Source of the DNA: Seongchinamella unica | GTDB taxonomy: Bacteria; Pseudomonadota; Gammaproteobacteria; Pseudomonadales; Halieaceae | Length of the DNA stretch: 64,000 nucleotides | Assembly: GCF_004354085.1 (NCBI RefSeq) | Contig: NZ_SMSE01000002.1 | Location: forward strand, 1,017,392-1,081,391 | Reading direction: 5' to 3' | In this document: positions 51,578 to 59,832 of the stretch, piece after piece | Layout: each line of letters opens with the position of its first letter | Position numbering within the stretch: the stretch's first letter is position 1 | Made by a program: the position numbers and the translations under genes | Notes under the pieces: model-generated | What the model was told of the DNA's origin: nothing | The model's database searches: none | The model's input: the letters and a program-made list of their open reading frames with translations, nothing else

Positions 51578-51715
51578 CCTATGTAGGGTGAAAGCGGTCA
51601 TCATCACTGGCCTGGGGCTGATCTAGCCCAAAAGGTTTGCTCCGCCCATTCGGAGACCCATCGGCTACACTGAATGTGAGCATTTGGCTCACCTAAGCCT
51701 ATGGGAGGAAAGCTT

Positions 51716-52171
51716 ATGTTGAGGTCCTTTGTTTTTATGTTTGCGCTGATGGCAATAACCACACACGTTAACGCCGAGTCGGAATTTCCATCGCGAGACG
51801 TTATAGATTCAACCTTTACCGAAATGCATCGTTTCGGTGGCGTAGGAGACTATGAGTCGTGGATTGAGTTTCTAGCCGAAGACGCGACCTTCGTAAATTC
51901 AGCGCTGCCAGAGCCTATTGTTGGTAGAGCCGCTATTTTGGAGGCTGCGAAAATGTGGCCACGAATAGAAAATGTCATTGAGTGGAAGGTCATAGAAGGC
52001 GAACGAATGGCCATTGCCTGGCGTGAGCGGCAAATACTAGAAAACGGCAAAACAAGCGGCTGGTATCGAGGATTCTCTTCTTTCGTTTTCAATCGCAATG
52101 GAGAAGTCCAGGAGTATGAAGGGATGTTTAACCTGCTTTCGATAAAGGCGGCATTGGAGCAAGTTGAGTGA
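51716..52171 (+). CDS. Secreted SnoaL/DUF4440-like protein
   Basis: About 151 residues from the ATG at 51716, with GGGAGGAAAGCTT as ribosome-binding context. It carries a signal peptide (VFMFALMAITTHVNA) and a SnoaL-like cone fold (NTF2-like). The core reads FLAEDATFVNSALPEPIVGRAAI and then VIEWKVIEGERMAIAWRERQ. Many such small secreted proteins are hydrolase- or isomerase-like with unknown substrates. It lies in AT-rich accessory DNA and looks intact. Confidence 0.75.
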   Translation: MLRSFVFMFALMAITTHVNAESEFPSRDVIDSTFTEMHRFGGVGDYESWIEFLAEDATFVNSALPEPIVGRAAILEAAKMWPRIENVIEWKVIEGERMAIAWRERQILENGKTSGWYRGFSSFVFNRNGEVQEYEGMFNLLSIKAALEQVE

Positions 52172-52481
52172 TCTCGATGGCTCTCTGTCCGTCAGCTTTG
52201 ACCTATTAGGCGCCATCTAACGCTCTCGGTCTATTGGAATTCGCTACGCTCGTCGCTGAAAATATCCATGTCCGAAGACGAGTTTCGCAAACATGTTTAT
52301 ACAGCCTACGCGCGGGAAAAATTAGACCGGTGATTGAAGAGATAGTCAACAACACTTCCACTAGAAGGTGAGCATTCAATTGACCAACGCAAAACCCCAC
52401 CAACCATAATACCCTCTTCCCAAGCAACAAAAACCAGGAAAGCAATCAATTCGAATTACGGGTGCGGATATCTATCAGACT
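52172..52481. other. Gene-free AT-rich intergenic DNA
   Basis: No convincing coding potential or RNA gene is seen in this 310-bp stretch. The longer minus-strand frame here has no ribosome-binding site and odd composition. The sequence is AT-rich like the preceding small genes. Confidence 0.6.
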
Positions 52482-52820
52482 GTGCTGCTCGTTTTCTCAA
52501 CAGCACTTACCATAGACAACGCCTTTTCAAACTCAGATGATCCAATCCCCCGCCATGGAGACTCCTGCCCCACCGGCTATTACCGAGCAGGCGAATACTG
52601 TCAACCCCTGTCCTCCACCCACGACAACCACGCCATCGTCAAACAGGGCAAATCCTGCTCCAGGGGGCTCCATGCTGCCGGAGATTTCTCCTATTCACTG
52701 TCGCTGTCCAAGGACCTTGTGATGTCGATAGACGACATTCAGCCACTGACAGCTTACAGTTGTATCCAGATGTGCGTCGATTGTGGACCAGACGGGGCTG
52801 ATTCGGCAGTCATTGGCTGA
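52482..52820 (+). CDS. Small Cys-repeat secreted protein, partly degenerate
   Basis: The 112-residue frame from GTG has a hydrophobic N-terminus and two related units. GDSCPTGYYRAGEYCQP is followed by GKSCSRGLHAAGDFSYS, where the last Cys is replaced by Ser. Downstream residues do not continue the pattern, and the tail looks random. I read it as an exported Cys-rich protein that has lost its original C-terminus, or a pseudogene. The start is a guess, as no clear Shine-Dalgarno is visible. Confidence 0.4.
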   Translation: MLLVFSTALTIDNAFSNSDDPIPRHGDSCPTGYYRAGEYCQPLSSTHDNHAIVKQGKSCSRGLHAAGDFSYSLSLSKDLVMSIDDIQPLTAYSCIQMCVDCGPDGADSAVIG

Positions 52821-52938
52821 CAAGCTTAAGCGGCAATTTGTGAATCCCGGCACGCGTCGGCGCGTGACGTACGGCGCCATAGTCCAGTGTACGCCAGCGC
52901 ACAGACTGAAATCTCCAACTGTGTCAGATTACCACCAT

Positions 52939-52997
52939 GGACAAGGTTATTGTCCACTGATTGTCCCGTTCGATCGGCACCACCGGTTCGGTCGAAC
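52939..52997 (+). promoter_or_regulatory. Inverted repeats upstream of the 21-residue peptide gene
   Basis: GGACAA-N5-TTGTCC (52939-52955) is followed by an imperfect stem, GTTCGATCG / CGGTCGAAC (52968-52976 and 52989-52997). The second lies about 10 bp ahead of the AGGAGT ribosome-binding site of the tiny gene. Candidate operator and leader hairpin; not tested. Confidence 0.4.
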
Positions 52998-53018
52998 TAT
53001 AGCTGGAAGGAGTAATTT

Positions 53019-53084
53019 ATGGCTGGCGTACTGGTAGTGGTTGTGCTCGCTCTGTTGATTGTTTATCTGGCAGACAGGTTATAA
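53019..53084 (+). CDS. 21-residue membrane peptide, copy 1
   Basis: A complete ORF of 21 codons plus stop. The GGAAGGAGTAATTT ribosome-binding context is strong. The peptide starts MAGVL and continues as one hydrophobic helix (VVVVLALLIVYLA), ending in Asp-Arg-Leu. It closely resembles the peptide at 58750-58815, which also starts MAGVL and has the same length. Conservation of protein and ribosome-binding context at two loci argues for translation. Function unknown; a small membrane modulator is a reasonable guess. Confidence 0.7.
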   Translation: MAGVLVVVVLALLIVYLADRL

Positions 53085-53113
53085 AAACCGTATTCTGTCG
53101 CCGGCGTCAACAG

Positions 53114-53851
53114 ATGACATCGTGGGAGAAAGCACTCCCGGAGACCATCCGCAGTTCGTTAGAATCTCCCATCCAACTGGATGTCCGGGGCCTTTCCAAA
53201 GTTTACAAGGAAAACCGGGGGCTGCTCGCCACCAGCTTTTGCGTCGCTAAAGGCGAGCTGATTGCTGTGGTGGGACACAATGGCGCCGGGAAGTCGACGC
53301 TTTTGAAACTGTTGGGTGGGTGGTTGGTTCCCGATAGCGGAGAGGTCCGGATCGATGGAATCGATCTCGAGAACCGGCGGGCCCTGGTGAGAAAAATCGG
53401 TTTTGCTCCAGAAACCCCGGCTCTATTCGATTTTTTCTCGGTCGAGTACAACCTCGCACTATTTGCGCGTCTGTTCCGGATACCGTTTTCCCAGGTGGAG
53501 GCCGTGATGGACGAATTCAGTCTGCTCCCGTTTCGGCAATGTAAGGTGAACTTTCTGTCGAAGGGCTTGAAGCAGCGGGTCAGCATCGGCCGCTCGCTGC
53601 TGGCTGATCCGTCGCTTCTTCTCTTCGATGAACCTACCTCGGGGCTGGATTTTGAAATGACCAATGAGGTCTACGTCCTACTGGAAAAGATTCATTCGTC
53701 CGGAAAGACCATACTGTTTACTTCGCATCGACCAGAGGAGATCCAGGCCCTCGCCACCCGGATTATGGTTCTCCATCAGGGGACCATCGTCTTCGATGGC
53801 TCACCTGCGGACTACTTTGAATCGCGTGTTCACCAACACCTCTATTCATGA
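53114..53851 (+). CDS. ABC transporter ATP-binding protein
   Basis: The 245-residue ATPase has Walker A GHNGAGKSTLL, Q-loop-like FAPETPALFDFF, signature LSKGLKQRVSIG, Walker B SLLLFDEPTSGLD and a switch His in SHRPEE. It resembles CcmA/NatA-type exporter ATPases. It overlaps the permease gene by 4 bp (ATGA), so it works with that protein. No clear Shine-Dalgarno is seen, though it may be co-transcribed with the tiny peptide gene 30 bp upstream. The cargo is unknown. Confidence 0.9.
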   Translation: MTSWEKALPETIRSSLESPIQLDVRGLSKVYKENRGLLATSFCVAKGELIAVVGHNGAGKSTLLKLLGGWLVPDSGEVRIDGIDLENRRALVRKIGFAPETPALFDFFSVEYNLALFARLFRIPFSQVEAVMDEFSLLPFRQCKVNFLSKGLKQRVSIGRSLLADPSLLLFDEPTSGLDFEMTNEVYVLLEKIHSSGKTILFTSHRPEEIQALATRIMVLHQGTIVFDGSPADYFESRVHQHLYS

Positions 53852-54882
53852 TCAGAAATGTCGCGATTCTGGCAGGTAACGATCTGGCTATCGGCGTCAA
53901 AAACAAGACGCTTTACCTGATACTCTTTATCCCGCTGTTTGTCTTCCTGGTACTGCGGCTGGTCGATGGCGACAAAGCTGATTTTGCGCCGGTGAATATC
54001 GGTCTGCTCGAGGGGGAAAACTACTCCCCGGCAATGATTCACGGCCTGCAGTCAGCCGAACGGGTATTCACGATATCCTGGCTGCCGGACGAGAATGCAG
54101 CAAAGCAGTGGCTGGGCGAGCGGCTGGGCGACGGCATACTGATACCCTCGGCGGCCGGGGCTAGTGATTGTGCCCTGATTGTGCTGGAGAAAACATCCCT
54201 GCAAACGGTGGCCATCGTCGAGAGTGTCACCGCCTTGCAGCGCTCCCTGGAGGGAGGTAGCGGAGGCTGGATAGCGGAGATCCGTCCCCTCCGAGAGAGC
54301 AAAATACAGAGACAGATGCTGCCTACCTGGATCCTGGTGCTCGTCCTAATGGTGGGCTTCATAGTCCTGCCCTCGCAGGTGGCTGAGGAGAAGGAAAAAA
54401 AGCTCCTTCTTGGATTGCTGCAAACACCCGTCCACGAGGTCGAGTGGTTGCTTGCCAAGGTGGCATTTGGAATGACTTCGATTTCCATTGCGGCCGTGCT
54501 TCTGCATTTCCTGACTGGAGATGGCGCGGGTCCCGACATCAGTTTGAGCTATCTGGTTTTCCTAATGGCGGGGGGATTCTGTTTCAGTGCCTTCGGTATT
54601 CTGGTCGGTTTTTTGTGCCGTACCCAGGCCACAGCGCGAACATTGGGGGTCCTATTCTATCTCCCGCTCCTGCTTCCTTCCGCACTGGCTGATTTTTCGA
54701 AGACTCTCAACAGCGTGGCACCGCTGCTGCCTTCCTATCAATTCTACCGGCCGGTCAAGTCGATATTACTGGAAGGCAGTGTGGCTGCGGATTTTTTCGT
54801 GGAACTGTTGATGCTTTCGGGATTTGGCGCTCTATGCCTGCTCGCTTCCTATCTGCTGATGAAGCGACGGTGGTTGATGTAG
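53848..54882 (+). CDS. ABC-2 type permease
   Basis: The 344-residue membrane protein has one TM segment near residue 30, an extracytoplasmic region of about 110 residues, and five further TM segments (about 160-330). That is the classic ABC-2 (NatB/DrrB-like) topology. Coupled translation with the ATPase gene marks it as the membrane half of one exporter. The TM part includes LVLVLMVGFIVLPSQVAEEKEKK. Substrate unknown. Confidence 0.85.
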   Translation: MIRNVAILAGNDLAIGVKNKTLYLILFIPLFVFLVLRLVDGDKADFAPVNIGLLEGENYSPAMIHGLQSAERVFTISWLPDENAAKQWLGERLGDGILIPSAAGASDCALIVLEKTSLQTVAIVESVTALQRSLEGGSGGWIAEIRPLRESKIQRQMLPTWILVLVLMVGFIVLPSQVAEEKEKKLLLGLLQTPVHEVEWLLAKVAFGMTSISIAAVLLHFLTGDGAGPDISLSYLVFLMAGGFCFSAFGILVGFLCRTQATARTLGVLFYLPLLLPSALADFSKTLNSVAPLLPSYQFYRPVKSILLEGSVAADFFVELLMLSGFGALCLLASYLLMKRRWLM

Positions 54883-54915
54883 TGTGGCAGGCTAACGGTA
54901 AGTTTTAGGGTAACC

Positions 54916-55018
54916 CTACAACCAGTAAAAGTCTGGTTGGTTATTGCCGAGAGACGCGAGGATTTCGCCCAGGGCTGTCTTTGTCTGCTTGAGGATCAAT
55001 TGATTTTCCACAGAGATC
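54916..55018 (-). pseudogene. Possible remnant of a second BON-like C-terminus
   Basis: On the minus strand the frame directly after the BON gene's stop reads VISVENQL, the typical end of a BON domain, then about 26 residues to a TAG. It is shifted by one base relative to the BON gene. It may be a relic of a longer BON protein or a second copy. Evidence is only this short motif. Confidence 0.3.
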
Positions 55019-55397
55019 ACACCGGTGGTGCGGGCGGAGAGTAGTCCTGTTGTATGACGATCTGGTTATCGACGTCGGTGATGCCGGATACGCCCAGGGC
55101 AATCTGCTTTGCCAGGTCCCTGTTGACGCCGTCCTCGACTGTGCCCGTGAGTGTAGCCCTGCCATTGCGCACGGAGACCTTCAGGTCAGTGGCGCGCAAG
55201 TATGAACTGAGCGAATAGGTGGTCGAGATCTGGGTTTCCTGGCGTGCATCAGTGAGTTGCTGCGCCATCTTGTCGGCCGCAATCGCCGAACTGCCGCCGG
55301 CAAGCGACAGCATAATAGTGGAAGCCAGCATCATCGCGCCGGCGACCCCCAGCATCAGACTGGACCCGAGGATCATTTTCTTGGGATCAGAGTACAT
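55017..55397 (-). CDS. BON-domain protein
   Basis: The 126-residue protein starts at 55397 and has an N-terminal hydrophobic segment (LGSSLMLGVAGAMMLASTIML region). It then has one BON domain (about 60-120): LRATDLKVSVRNGRATLTGTV and ALGVSGITDVDNQIVI. BON proteins bind phospholipid or peptidoglycan surfaces and often respond to osmotic or envelope stress. The upstream frame to 55475 is longer but overlaps the CsbD spacer. Its C-terminus ends early (PPAPPV). Confidence 0.78.
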   Translation of the reverse strand: MYSDPKKMILGSSLMLGVAGAMMLASTIMLSLAGGSSAIAADKMAQQLTDARQETQISTTYSLSSYLRATDLKVSVRNGRATLTGTVEDGVNRDLAKQIALGVSGITDVDNQIVIQQDYSPPAPPV

Positions 55398-55478
55398 TGC
55401 ATATCTCCATGTGATAGTCGGTATCACGGTAGACTTTGAAACGGCCGGTCGACCGTTTCGCTGATTGTTGAACAAGGA

Positions 55479-55700
55479 TCAGGAAGTGAGTTTCGCGAAG
55501 AAGTCCTTGACCTGCCGGTCCGCTTCGTCCCTGGTAACTGCGTAGCGCTCCTGGATTGCGCCAGCCAACTTGTCCTGGCGGCCTTCGACTCTCAACAATT
55601 CGTCTTCGGTTAACTCGGCCCAGGCAACCTTCGCCGCGCCCAAATGTCGTTTCCAACTGCCTTTCATCTCATCGGCACTGGGTATGATTGGTTTACTCAT
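55479..55700 (-). CDS. CsbD-family stress protein
   Basis: The 73-residue protein has the CsbD pattern: MKGSWKRHLGAAKVAWAELTEDELLRVEGRQDKLAGAIQE (shown in parts as MKGSWKRHLGAAKVAW / AELTEDELL / RVEGRQDKLAGAIQ) and then RDEADRQVKDFF. CsbD proteins are abundant general stress proteins in bacteria with unknown biochemical role. It lies within a run of small stress-type genes on the same strand (BON, CsbD, lmo0937-type and entericidin-like). GAGGTAGTT precedes the start. Confidence 0.93.
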   Translation of the reverse strand: MSKPIIPSADEMKGSWKRHLGAAKVAWAELTEDELLRVEGRQDKLAGAIQERYAVTRDEADRQVKDFFAKLTS

Positions 55701-55821
55701 AACTACCTCTTTTACTCCAGATCCCTGCCTACGTTGTGCGAGGCATCAGAATACGGAGTAATGGAAGAATAGCGATATTAGTCTGCGGGGTCGGTGCGAT
55801 GACGCACATTGTTTGAATCCG

Positions 55822-55968
55822 CTAAACGCCTCGACCCTGGATCACACGCAGCACGATGACCACGACCGCGACCACCAGGAGGATATGGATCAGCCCTCCC
55901 ATCGTATAAGAGGAAACCAGGCCGAGCAGCCACAGCACCAGCAGTAATACTACGATAGTTTCAAGCAT
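55822..55968 (-). CDS. lmo0937-family small membrane protein
   Basis: This 48-residue ORF starts at 55968 with GGAGTC as Shine-Dalgarno. It encodes METIVV...-like hydrophobic helices: one around residues 4-18 (VVLLLVLWLLGLV) and one around 25-42 (HILLVVAVVVIVLRV). It ends in IQGRGV. This matches the lmo0937 family (DUF5670) found beside CsbD and BON genes in many bacteria. It is probably missed by length cut-offs. Confidence 0.85.
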   Translation of the reverse strand: MLETIVVLLLVLWLLGLVSSYTMGGLIHILLVVAVVVIVLRVIQGRGV

Positions 55969-55991
55969 AAAATTGACTCCTTATCAGGACA

Positions 55992-56186
55992 TTATCTATT
56001 GTCCCCGCTGGCGGCGTCCTGGACGGCCTCACCGGCGTCTTCGACATGGTCACCTACCGACTCTGCGGTCTCGTCGAGGCTCTTGCCGACTTTTTCTGCC
56101 GGGCCTTCCTGTTTCATGCAGCCGGGCAATGCAATGAGCAAGGCGCCCATGAGCAGCACTGAAGTGATGGTCTTAACTGGTTTCAT
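55992..56186 (-). CDS. Entericidin-like small lipoprotein
   Basis: The 64-residue protein has a signal sequence with lipobox LPGC (Cys 23). The acidic, Ala/Glu-rich mature part begins MKQEGPAEKVGKSLDETAESVG. It resembles EcnA/EcnB entericidin and related stress-induced lipoproteins. It is on the same strand as the CsbD/lmo0937 run. GGAGATTA precedes the start. Confidence 0.75.
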   Translation of the reverse strand: MKPVKTITSVLLMGALLIALPGCMKQEGPAEKVGKSLDETAESVGDHVEDAGEAVQDAASGDNR

Positions 56187-56417
56187 TAACTAATCTCCTG
56201 ATAATGATTGCCCCTGCTGGCCTTGGACACGCTATAGGTCATGATCGCCCACGTGGCAGGTTTGATGCGCACAGGACCGACCGCTTCGGTGGCTGACCTG
56301 TCGACCGGAAGGCCGCTCACGGCTGCTATCGCAGGTTTCCGTATTGGCTCCCATGTTCGATAGGGTACTGATAGCCATGCTCAACGTCTGTCTGCTGGCA
56401 TACATAGCCGCCACTGG

Positions 56418-57173
56418 CTACCGCTTCATTATCCGGTTGTAGCTGATGGTGTCGGCGGCGTAACAGACGCAGGCAGCATCTTCCAGGCCGGCCCGGTCCA
56501 GAATCGTAATATTCCCGCGGCTATAGCGGATCAGGTTTATATTCTGCAGAGCGGTGGCAGCCTGGGTCACGCCGACACGACGCACACCCAGCATGTAGGC
56601 GAGAAATTCGTGGGTGAGGTGAAAAACGTTTGAATGTGCCCGGTCCTGTGTCATCAGCAGCCAGCGGGCGAGACGCGCCTCCACCACGTGAAAACGGGTG
56701 CAGGCGGCGGTTTGCGCGAGCTGACTGATTGTCACATAGATATAACGCTTCAATTGCCGGGTCAGGGCGGGACTCTGGGCAAGCAGGCGGCGAAACGGGG
56801 CGACGTCCATGCGCAATGCCGTGCCTTTTCCCTGGACCACAGCGTGCAGCGGTGATATCTCTACCCCGAGCAGGACGGATATACCGAGCATGCCCTCGTC
56901 GCCAACCAGCCCGACTTCCAGACAGGCGCGGGTTTCAATACGCGTCATCTGGGAAATGAAACTGTCGGTAGGGAAATAAACGTGCCGAATGCGGTCTCCG
57001 GCTTCGCTCAGGACGTCGGCGAAGGCGAGCTCAACCGGTTCACAGCCAGCCAGAATCTCATTGCGAACCCGGCCGGGCAGGCCTGCAAGCAGGCGGTTGG
57101 CAGCCGGGGCAGATCCGGTAATCGACACATCTATTCTCCGGGCGTGTGAAAATCCGGCCAGCGGCACATCCAT
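56418..57173 (-). CDS. Crp/Fnr-family regulator 1
   Basis: About 251 residues from 57173. It has a cNMP-binding-like N-terminal beta-roll ([21 protein letters not shown], cited as [13 protein letters not shown] / TRACLEVG) and a C-terminal winged helix with the recognition region [17 protein letters not shown]. No Fnr-type Cys cluster is seen, so it is neither a classical O2 sensor nor Crp itself. It is divergent from a paralogue. It lies upstream of the stress genes on the same strand, so it may control them (inference). Confidence 0.82.
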   Translation of the reverse strand: MDVPLAGFSHARRIDVSITGSAPAANRLLAGLPGRVRNEILAGCEPVELAFADVLSEAGDRIRHVYFPTDSFISQMTRIETRACLEVGLVGDEGMLGISVLLGVEISPLHAVVQGKGTALRMDVAPFRRLLAQSPALTRQLKRYIYVTISQLAQTAACTRFHVVEARLARWLLMTQDRAHSNVFHLTHEFLAYMLGVRRVGVTQAATALQNINLIRYSRGNITILDRAGLEDAACVCYAADTISYNRIMKR

Positions 57174-57829
57174 AACCGGTAGCGCATTCCTGATCCTACC
57201 CAGTTTGATATGAGACCTGATGGCTGTCGGGGCGGTAGCGCACATACGCAGATCTGACCCGGGCAGTCGTGTCTCGTCAGCGGTAGAGTTTTTCTTAAGT
57301 CGCGGTCCCGGCATCAAGCGCCGTTGGTCGCATCGCGCGGGCATGAATTGCAACCATTGTCGTGCGATTTTTATAGATCTTTACGGTGACATCGACGCGC
57401 ATGACCAGGCTCTCATCGGGCTGCCGCTCGACGGTTTCCGACCCCAGCGGAGTCTCGTTCATCAGCGTTTCGTTCGCGTTTTTCTTTGATCGCGTCGATC
57501 TGCGCCGGAATCGATTCCAATAACCGCATTATGGCCAGGAGTCTCTTCTGTGCGAGGTGCCTTCTTTGAGCTGTACCAAAAACACAGGCGGGCCGGGTTT
57601 TCCCCTGTCCGCCAACGGACGGAAATCACTGGTCATTGAACGTAAAGTGTCCACTGGGAAACGTGCCGAGCACCATTGACCGGTTTTGCCGGGATAGTAA
57701 GCAGCCTGCAGTATCTGGTCTGTACGCTACTGTACAAAGGCCAGGAAAAGCCACATTATGGCTTGCAGCGCAACCAGTATCTGTTGCTGGCTCAAACATC
57801 GCTTCATAGGATTTTTCTGGGAATGCCAA
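57174..57829. other. Divergent intergenic region between two Crp/Fnr genes
   Basis: 656 bp. One plus-strand frame starting at 57343 ([16 protein letters not shown]) has a CxxC and a plausible soluble composition. It lacks a clear Shine-Dalgarno and conservation cannot be judged. The rest probably holds the promoters of both regulators. No palindrome was spotted. Confidence 0.45.
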
Positions 57830-58549
57830 ATGTCTGATAACCCCGACCCCCGCCAGAACCACCTGCTCGATGCCCTGCCGCCCGCAGAGCGAGAACGCCT
57901 CCTGCCCCACCTGGAACTGGTTGCCATGCCACTCGGCCAGGCCGTATCGGAGTCGGGCATGCACATGCGCCACGTCTATTTCCCCACCACCTGCATCATT
58001 TCCCTGCTGTATGTCATGGAGGATGGGTCCTCCGCTGAAATCGCCGTGGTTGGCAACGAGGGGATCGTCGGCGTGTCCCTGTTCATGGGCGGCGAAACCA
58101 CGACCAGTCGCGCCGTGGTGCAGAGCGCAGGCCATGCCTACCGACTGAAGGGACAATTGTTGAAGGACGCGTTTCTTCGCGCCGGTCCCATGCAGCGGCT
58201 GCTGCTGCGTTACACGCAGGCGCTGCTGACCCAGATGTCGCAAACCGCCGTATGCAACCGGCATCACCGCCTGGACCAGCAACTGTGTCGCTGGCTGCTG
58301 CTGAGCCTGGATCGCCTGCCCTCCAATGACCTGACCATGACCCAGGAACTGATCGCCAACATGCTGGGTGTACGCCGCGAAGGCGTCACCGAGGCGGCAG
58401 GTGATCTGCAGCGTGCCGGGTTGATCCGCTACAATCGCGGCAAGATCACCGTGCTGGATCGGGCGGGGCTGGAGGCACGGGTCTGCGAATGCTACCAGGT
58501 GGTGAAGACGGAGTTTGACCGACTGCTGCCGGCACAGCATATTCTTTGA
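57830..58549 (+). CDS. Crp/Fnr-family regulator 2
   Basis: The 239-residue regulator starts MSDNPDPRQNHLLDALPPAER. It has an N-terminal sensor barrel (VYFPTTCIIS, VVGNEGIVGVSLFMGG) and a C-terminal winged helix with ELIANMLGVRREGVTEAAG. It is closely related in layout to the divergent regulator at 56418-57173. The two may have arisen by duplication and cross-regulate (inference). A 21-residue membrane peptide gene lies 200 bp downstream. No effector-binding Cys is seen. Confidence 0.85.
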   Translation: MSDNPDPRQNHLLDALPPAERERLLPHLELVAMPLGQAVSESGMHMRHVYFPTTCIISLLYVMEDGSSAEIAVVGNEGIVGVSLFMGGETTTSRAVVQSAGHAYRLKGQLLKDAFLRAGPMQRLLLRYTQALLTQMSQTAVCNRHHRLDQQLCRWLLLSLDRLPSNDLTMTQELIANMLGVRREGVTEAAGDLQRAGLIRYNRGKITVLDRAGLEARVCECYQVVKTEFDRLLPAQHIL

Positions 58550-58749
58550 CCCGCATTGAAGGGTTCTGGCCGAACTGCTGAGGCGGCCTGGCAGCGTGCG
58601 CTAGCGCCCAGACGCCATCGATCGTCGGACAATATGATCATCGGCATTGAAATCCCGCCTCAGAGTGCGCCAGCGTACAGATGAAAGAAACCAATTGGTC
58701 CATTATGCGGTCACGAAGTTGGCAAAAACGTAATCAAGAGGAAAAGGCT

Positions 58750-58815
58750 ATGGCTGGCGTATTAGGATTGGTTGTTCTGGTGCTTCTGATCGTGTTCCTG
58801 GTTAATCGCGTTTAG
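58750..58815 (+). CDS. 21-residue membrane peptide, copy 2
   Basis: An ORF of 21 codons plus TAG. It starts MAGVLGLVV and continues as a single hydrophobic helix, ending in Val-Asn-Arg-Val. An AAGAGGAAAAGGCT Shine-Dalgarno precedes it at ideal distance. It matches the peptide at 53019-53084 in length, start and helix pattern. The two are 5.7 kb apart, with regulators between them. Probably an orphan small membrane protein. Function unknown. Confidence 0.72.
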   Translation: MAGVLGLVVLVLLIVFLVNRV

Positions 58816-59433
58816 CGACCCGGGATCGCGTCCCTGCAGTTGCAACATTGATACTCGCTATTTATTGAAGCCGGGCGCCTGGGCGACCGCAGGTAACACT
58901 GCGTGTCGCTGTCGGCGCAGGTTTCCCCCCCCACTCGCTTCCCCAGCCTTTTCTGCGGCAGCCGACGCCAGATGGCAATCGACTATCCTAAATTATTACA
59001 GCGCGTGAAAAAATATGAGCTTCTATCTTTCTTGTATTAACCAAACACATTCATGAGACAGGAGTATTTGGCGGGTCGGCGATATCCTTCGTTCACAGAA
59101 GAGTCTGCGACCTAGTTCAGTACCTTTGCTCGAATTACTCGAAGCGACGAAAACGGCAAAATGCAATGTCATGTGGGACAGCGGCTAGCCAACGGCCGTA
59201 GGCGTGCTACTGGCCTGCCGACTTGTGCTACCAGCCCAAATGCGTTGGCTGTGGCTACAGGGGTTTCGAGGCCTGATCCCACAGGATATGACTGTATTCG
59301 CTTCGTTCCCGGGTTTTGCAACTTTCATCCGCATATTTTGAACCTTCTCAACTAAGTGCGCTGACGTACAGACCTTCGCAGAATCGGAGAGGACAATAGT
59401 GCATTGAAGAATTGTTCCCATGAGAGAAGCGAT
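58816..59433. other. Gene-free region upstream of the OmpA lipoprotein pair
   Basis: 618 bp without a credible gene. Frames are short or lack ribosome-binding sites. The part before 59434 is AT-rich and probably holds the promoter of the DUF4398/OmpA genes. Confidence 0.55.
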
Positions 59434-59832
59434 ATGCCTGTATCAAGATCAAGCCGAAAAGATCGAATTAGTGTAGCAGCCAGCCTGGCCGGAGTCATGT
59501 TGCTCGTCGCTGGCTGCGCGAGTGCGCCGATGGCGCCGACAGCGTCGCTTGGTGATGCTAAATCAGCGATTCGCGCCGCTGAGAAGGAAGGCGCACGTCA
59601 ATATGCCGTGGCCGATCTGGATCAAGCGCAACAGAAACTCATAATGGCCGATCGAGCCGTTGCAGCAGAAAAAATGCTTCTGGCCGAGCGGTTCGCAAGG
59701 GAATCGATCGTCACTGCGGAACTGGCTGCGGCAAGGTCGGAAGCGACCAAAGCAGAAGCGATTAACGAAGAAATGCGCCGGAGTGCCACAGCCCTGGCAG
59801 AAGAAATGCGGCGTGCAGGAGACCAGCAATGA
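59434..59832 (+). CDS. DUF4398 lipoprotein
   Basis: About 132 residues from 59434. A signal with lipobox VAGC (Cys near residue 29) leads to the DUF4398 helical domain. The domain reads DAKSAIRAAEKEGARQYAVADLDQAQ (cited in parts DAKSAIRAAEKEGA / RQYAVADLDQAQQ) and ends in charged helices RSATALAEEMRRAG. This family supports OmpA-like proteins in the envelope. It overlaps the OmpA gene by 4 bp. GAGAGAAG precedes the ATG. Confidence 0.85.
   Translation: MPVSRSSRKDRISVAASLAGVMLLVAGCASAPMAPTASLGDAKSAIRAAEKEGARQYAVADLDQAQQKLIMADRAVAAEKMLLAERFARESIVTAELAAARSEATKAEAINEEMRRSATALAEEMRRAGDQQ

Noticed and set aside
50715..52220. Possible integron cassette array (GTCTAAC and ATCTAAC near small ORFs)
   Set aside because: R-box-like heptamers occur, but no matching GTTRRRY partners, no attC stem and no integron integrase were found.
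52206..52445. Minus-strand 79-codon frame with a hydrophobic start
   Set aside because: No ribosome-binding site and an unlikely composition. Probably chance in AT-rich DNA.
59161..59355. Plus-strand 64-codon frame upstream of the DUF4398 gene
   Set aside because: No ribosome-binding site, no recognisable domain and atypical composition. Likely chance.
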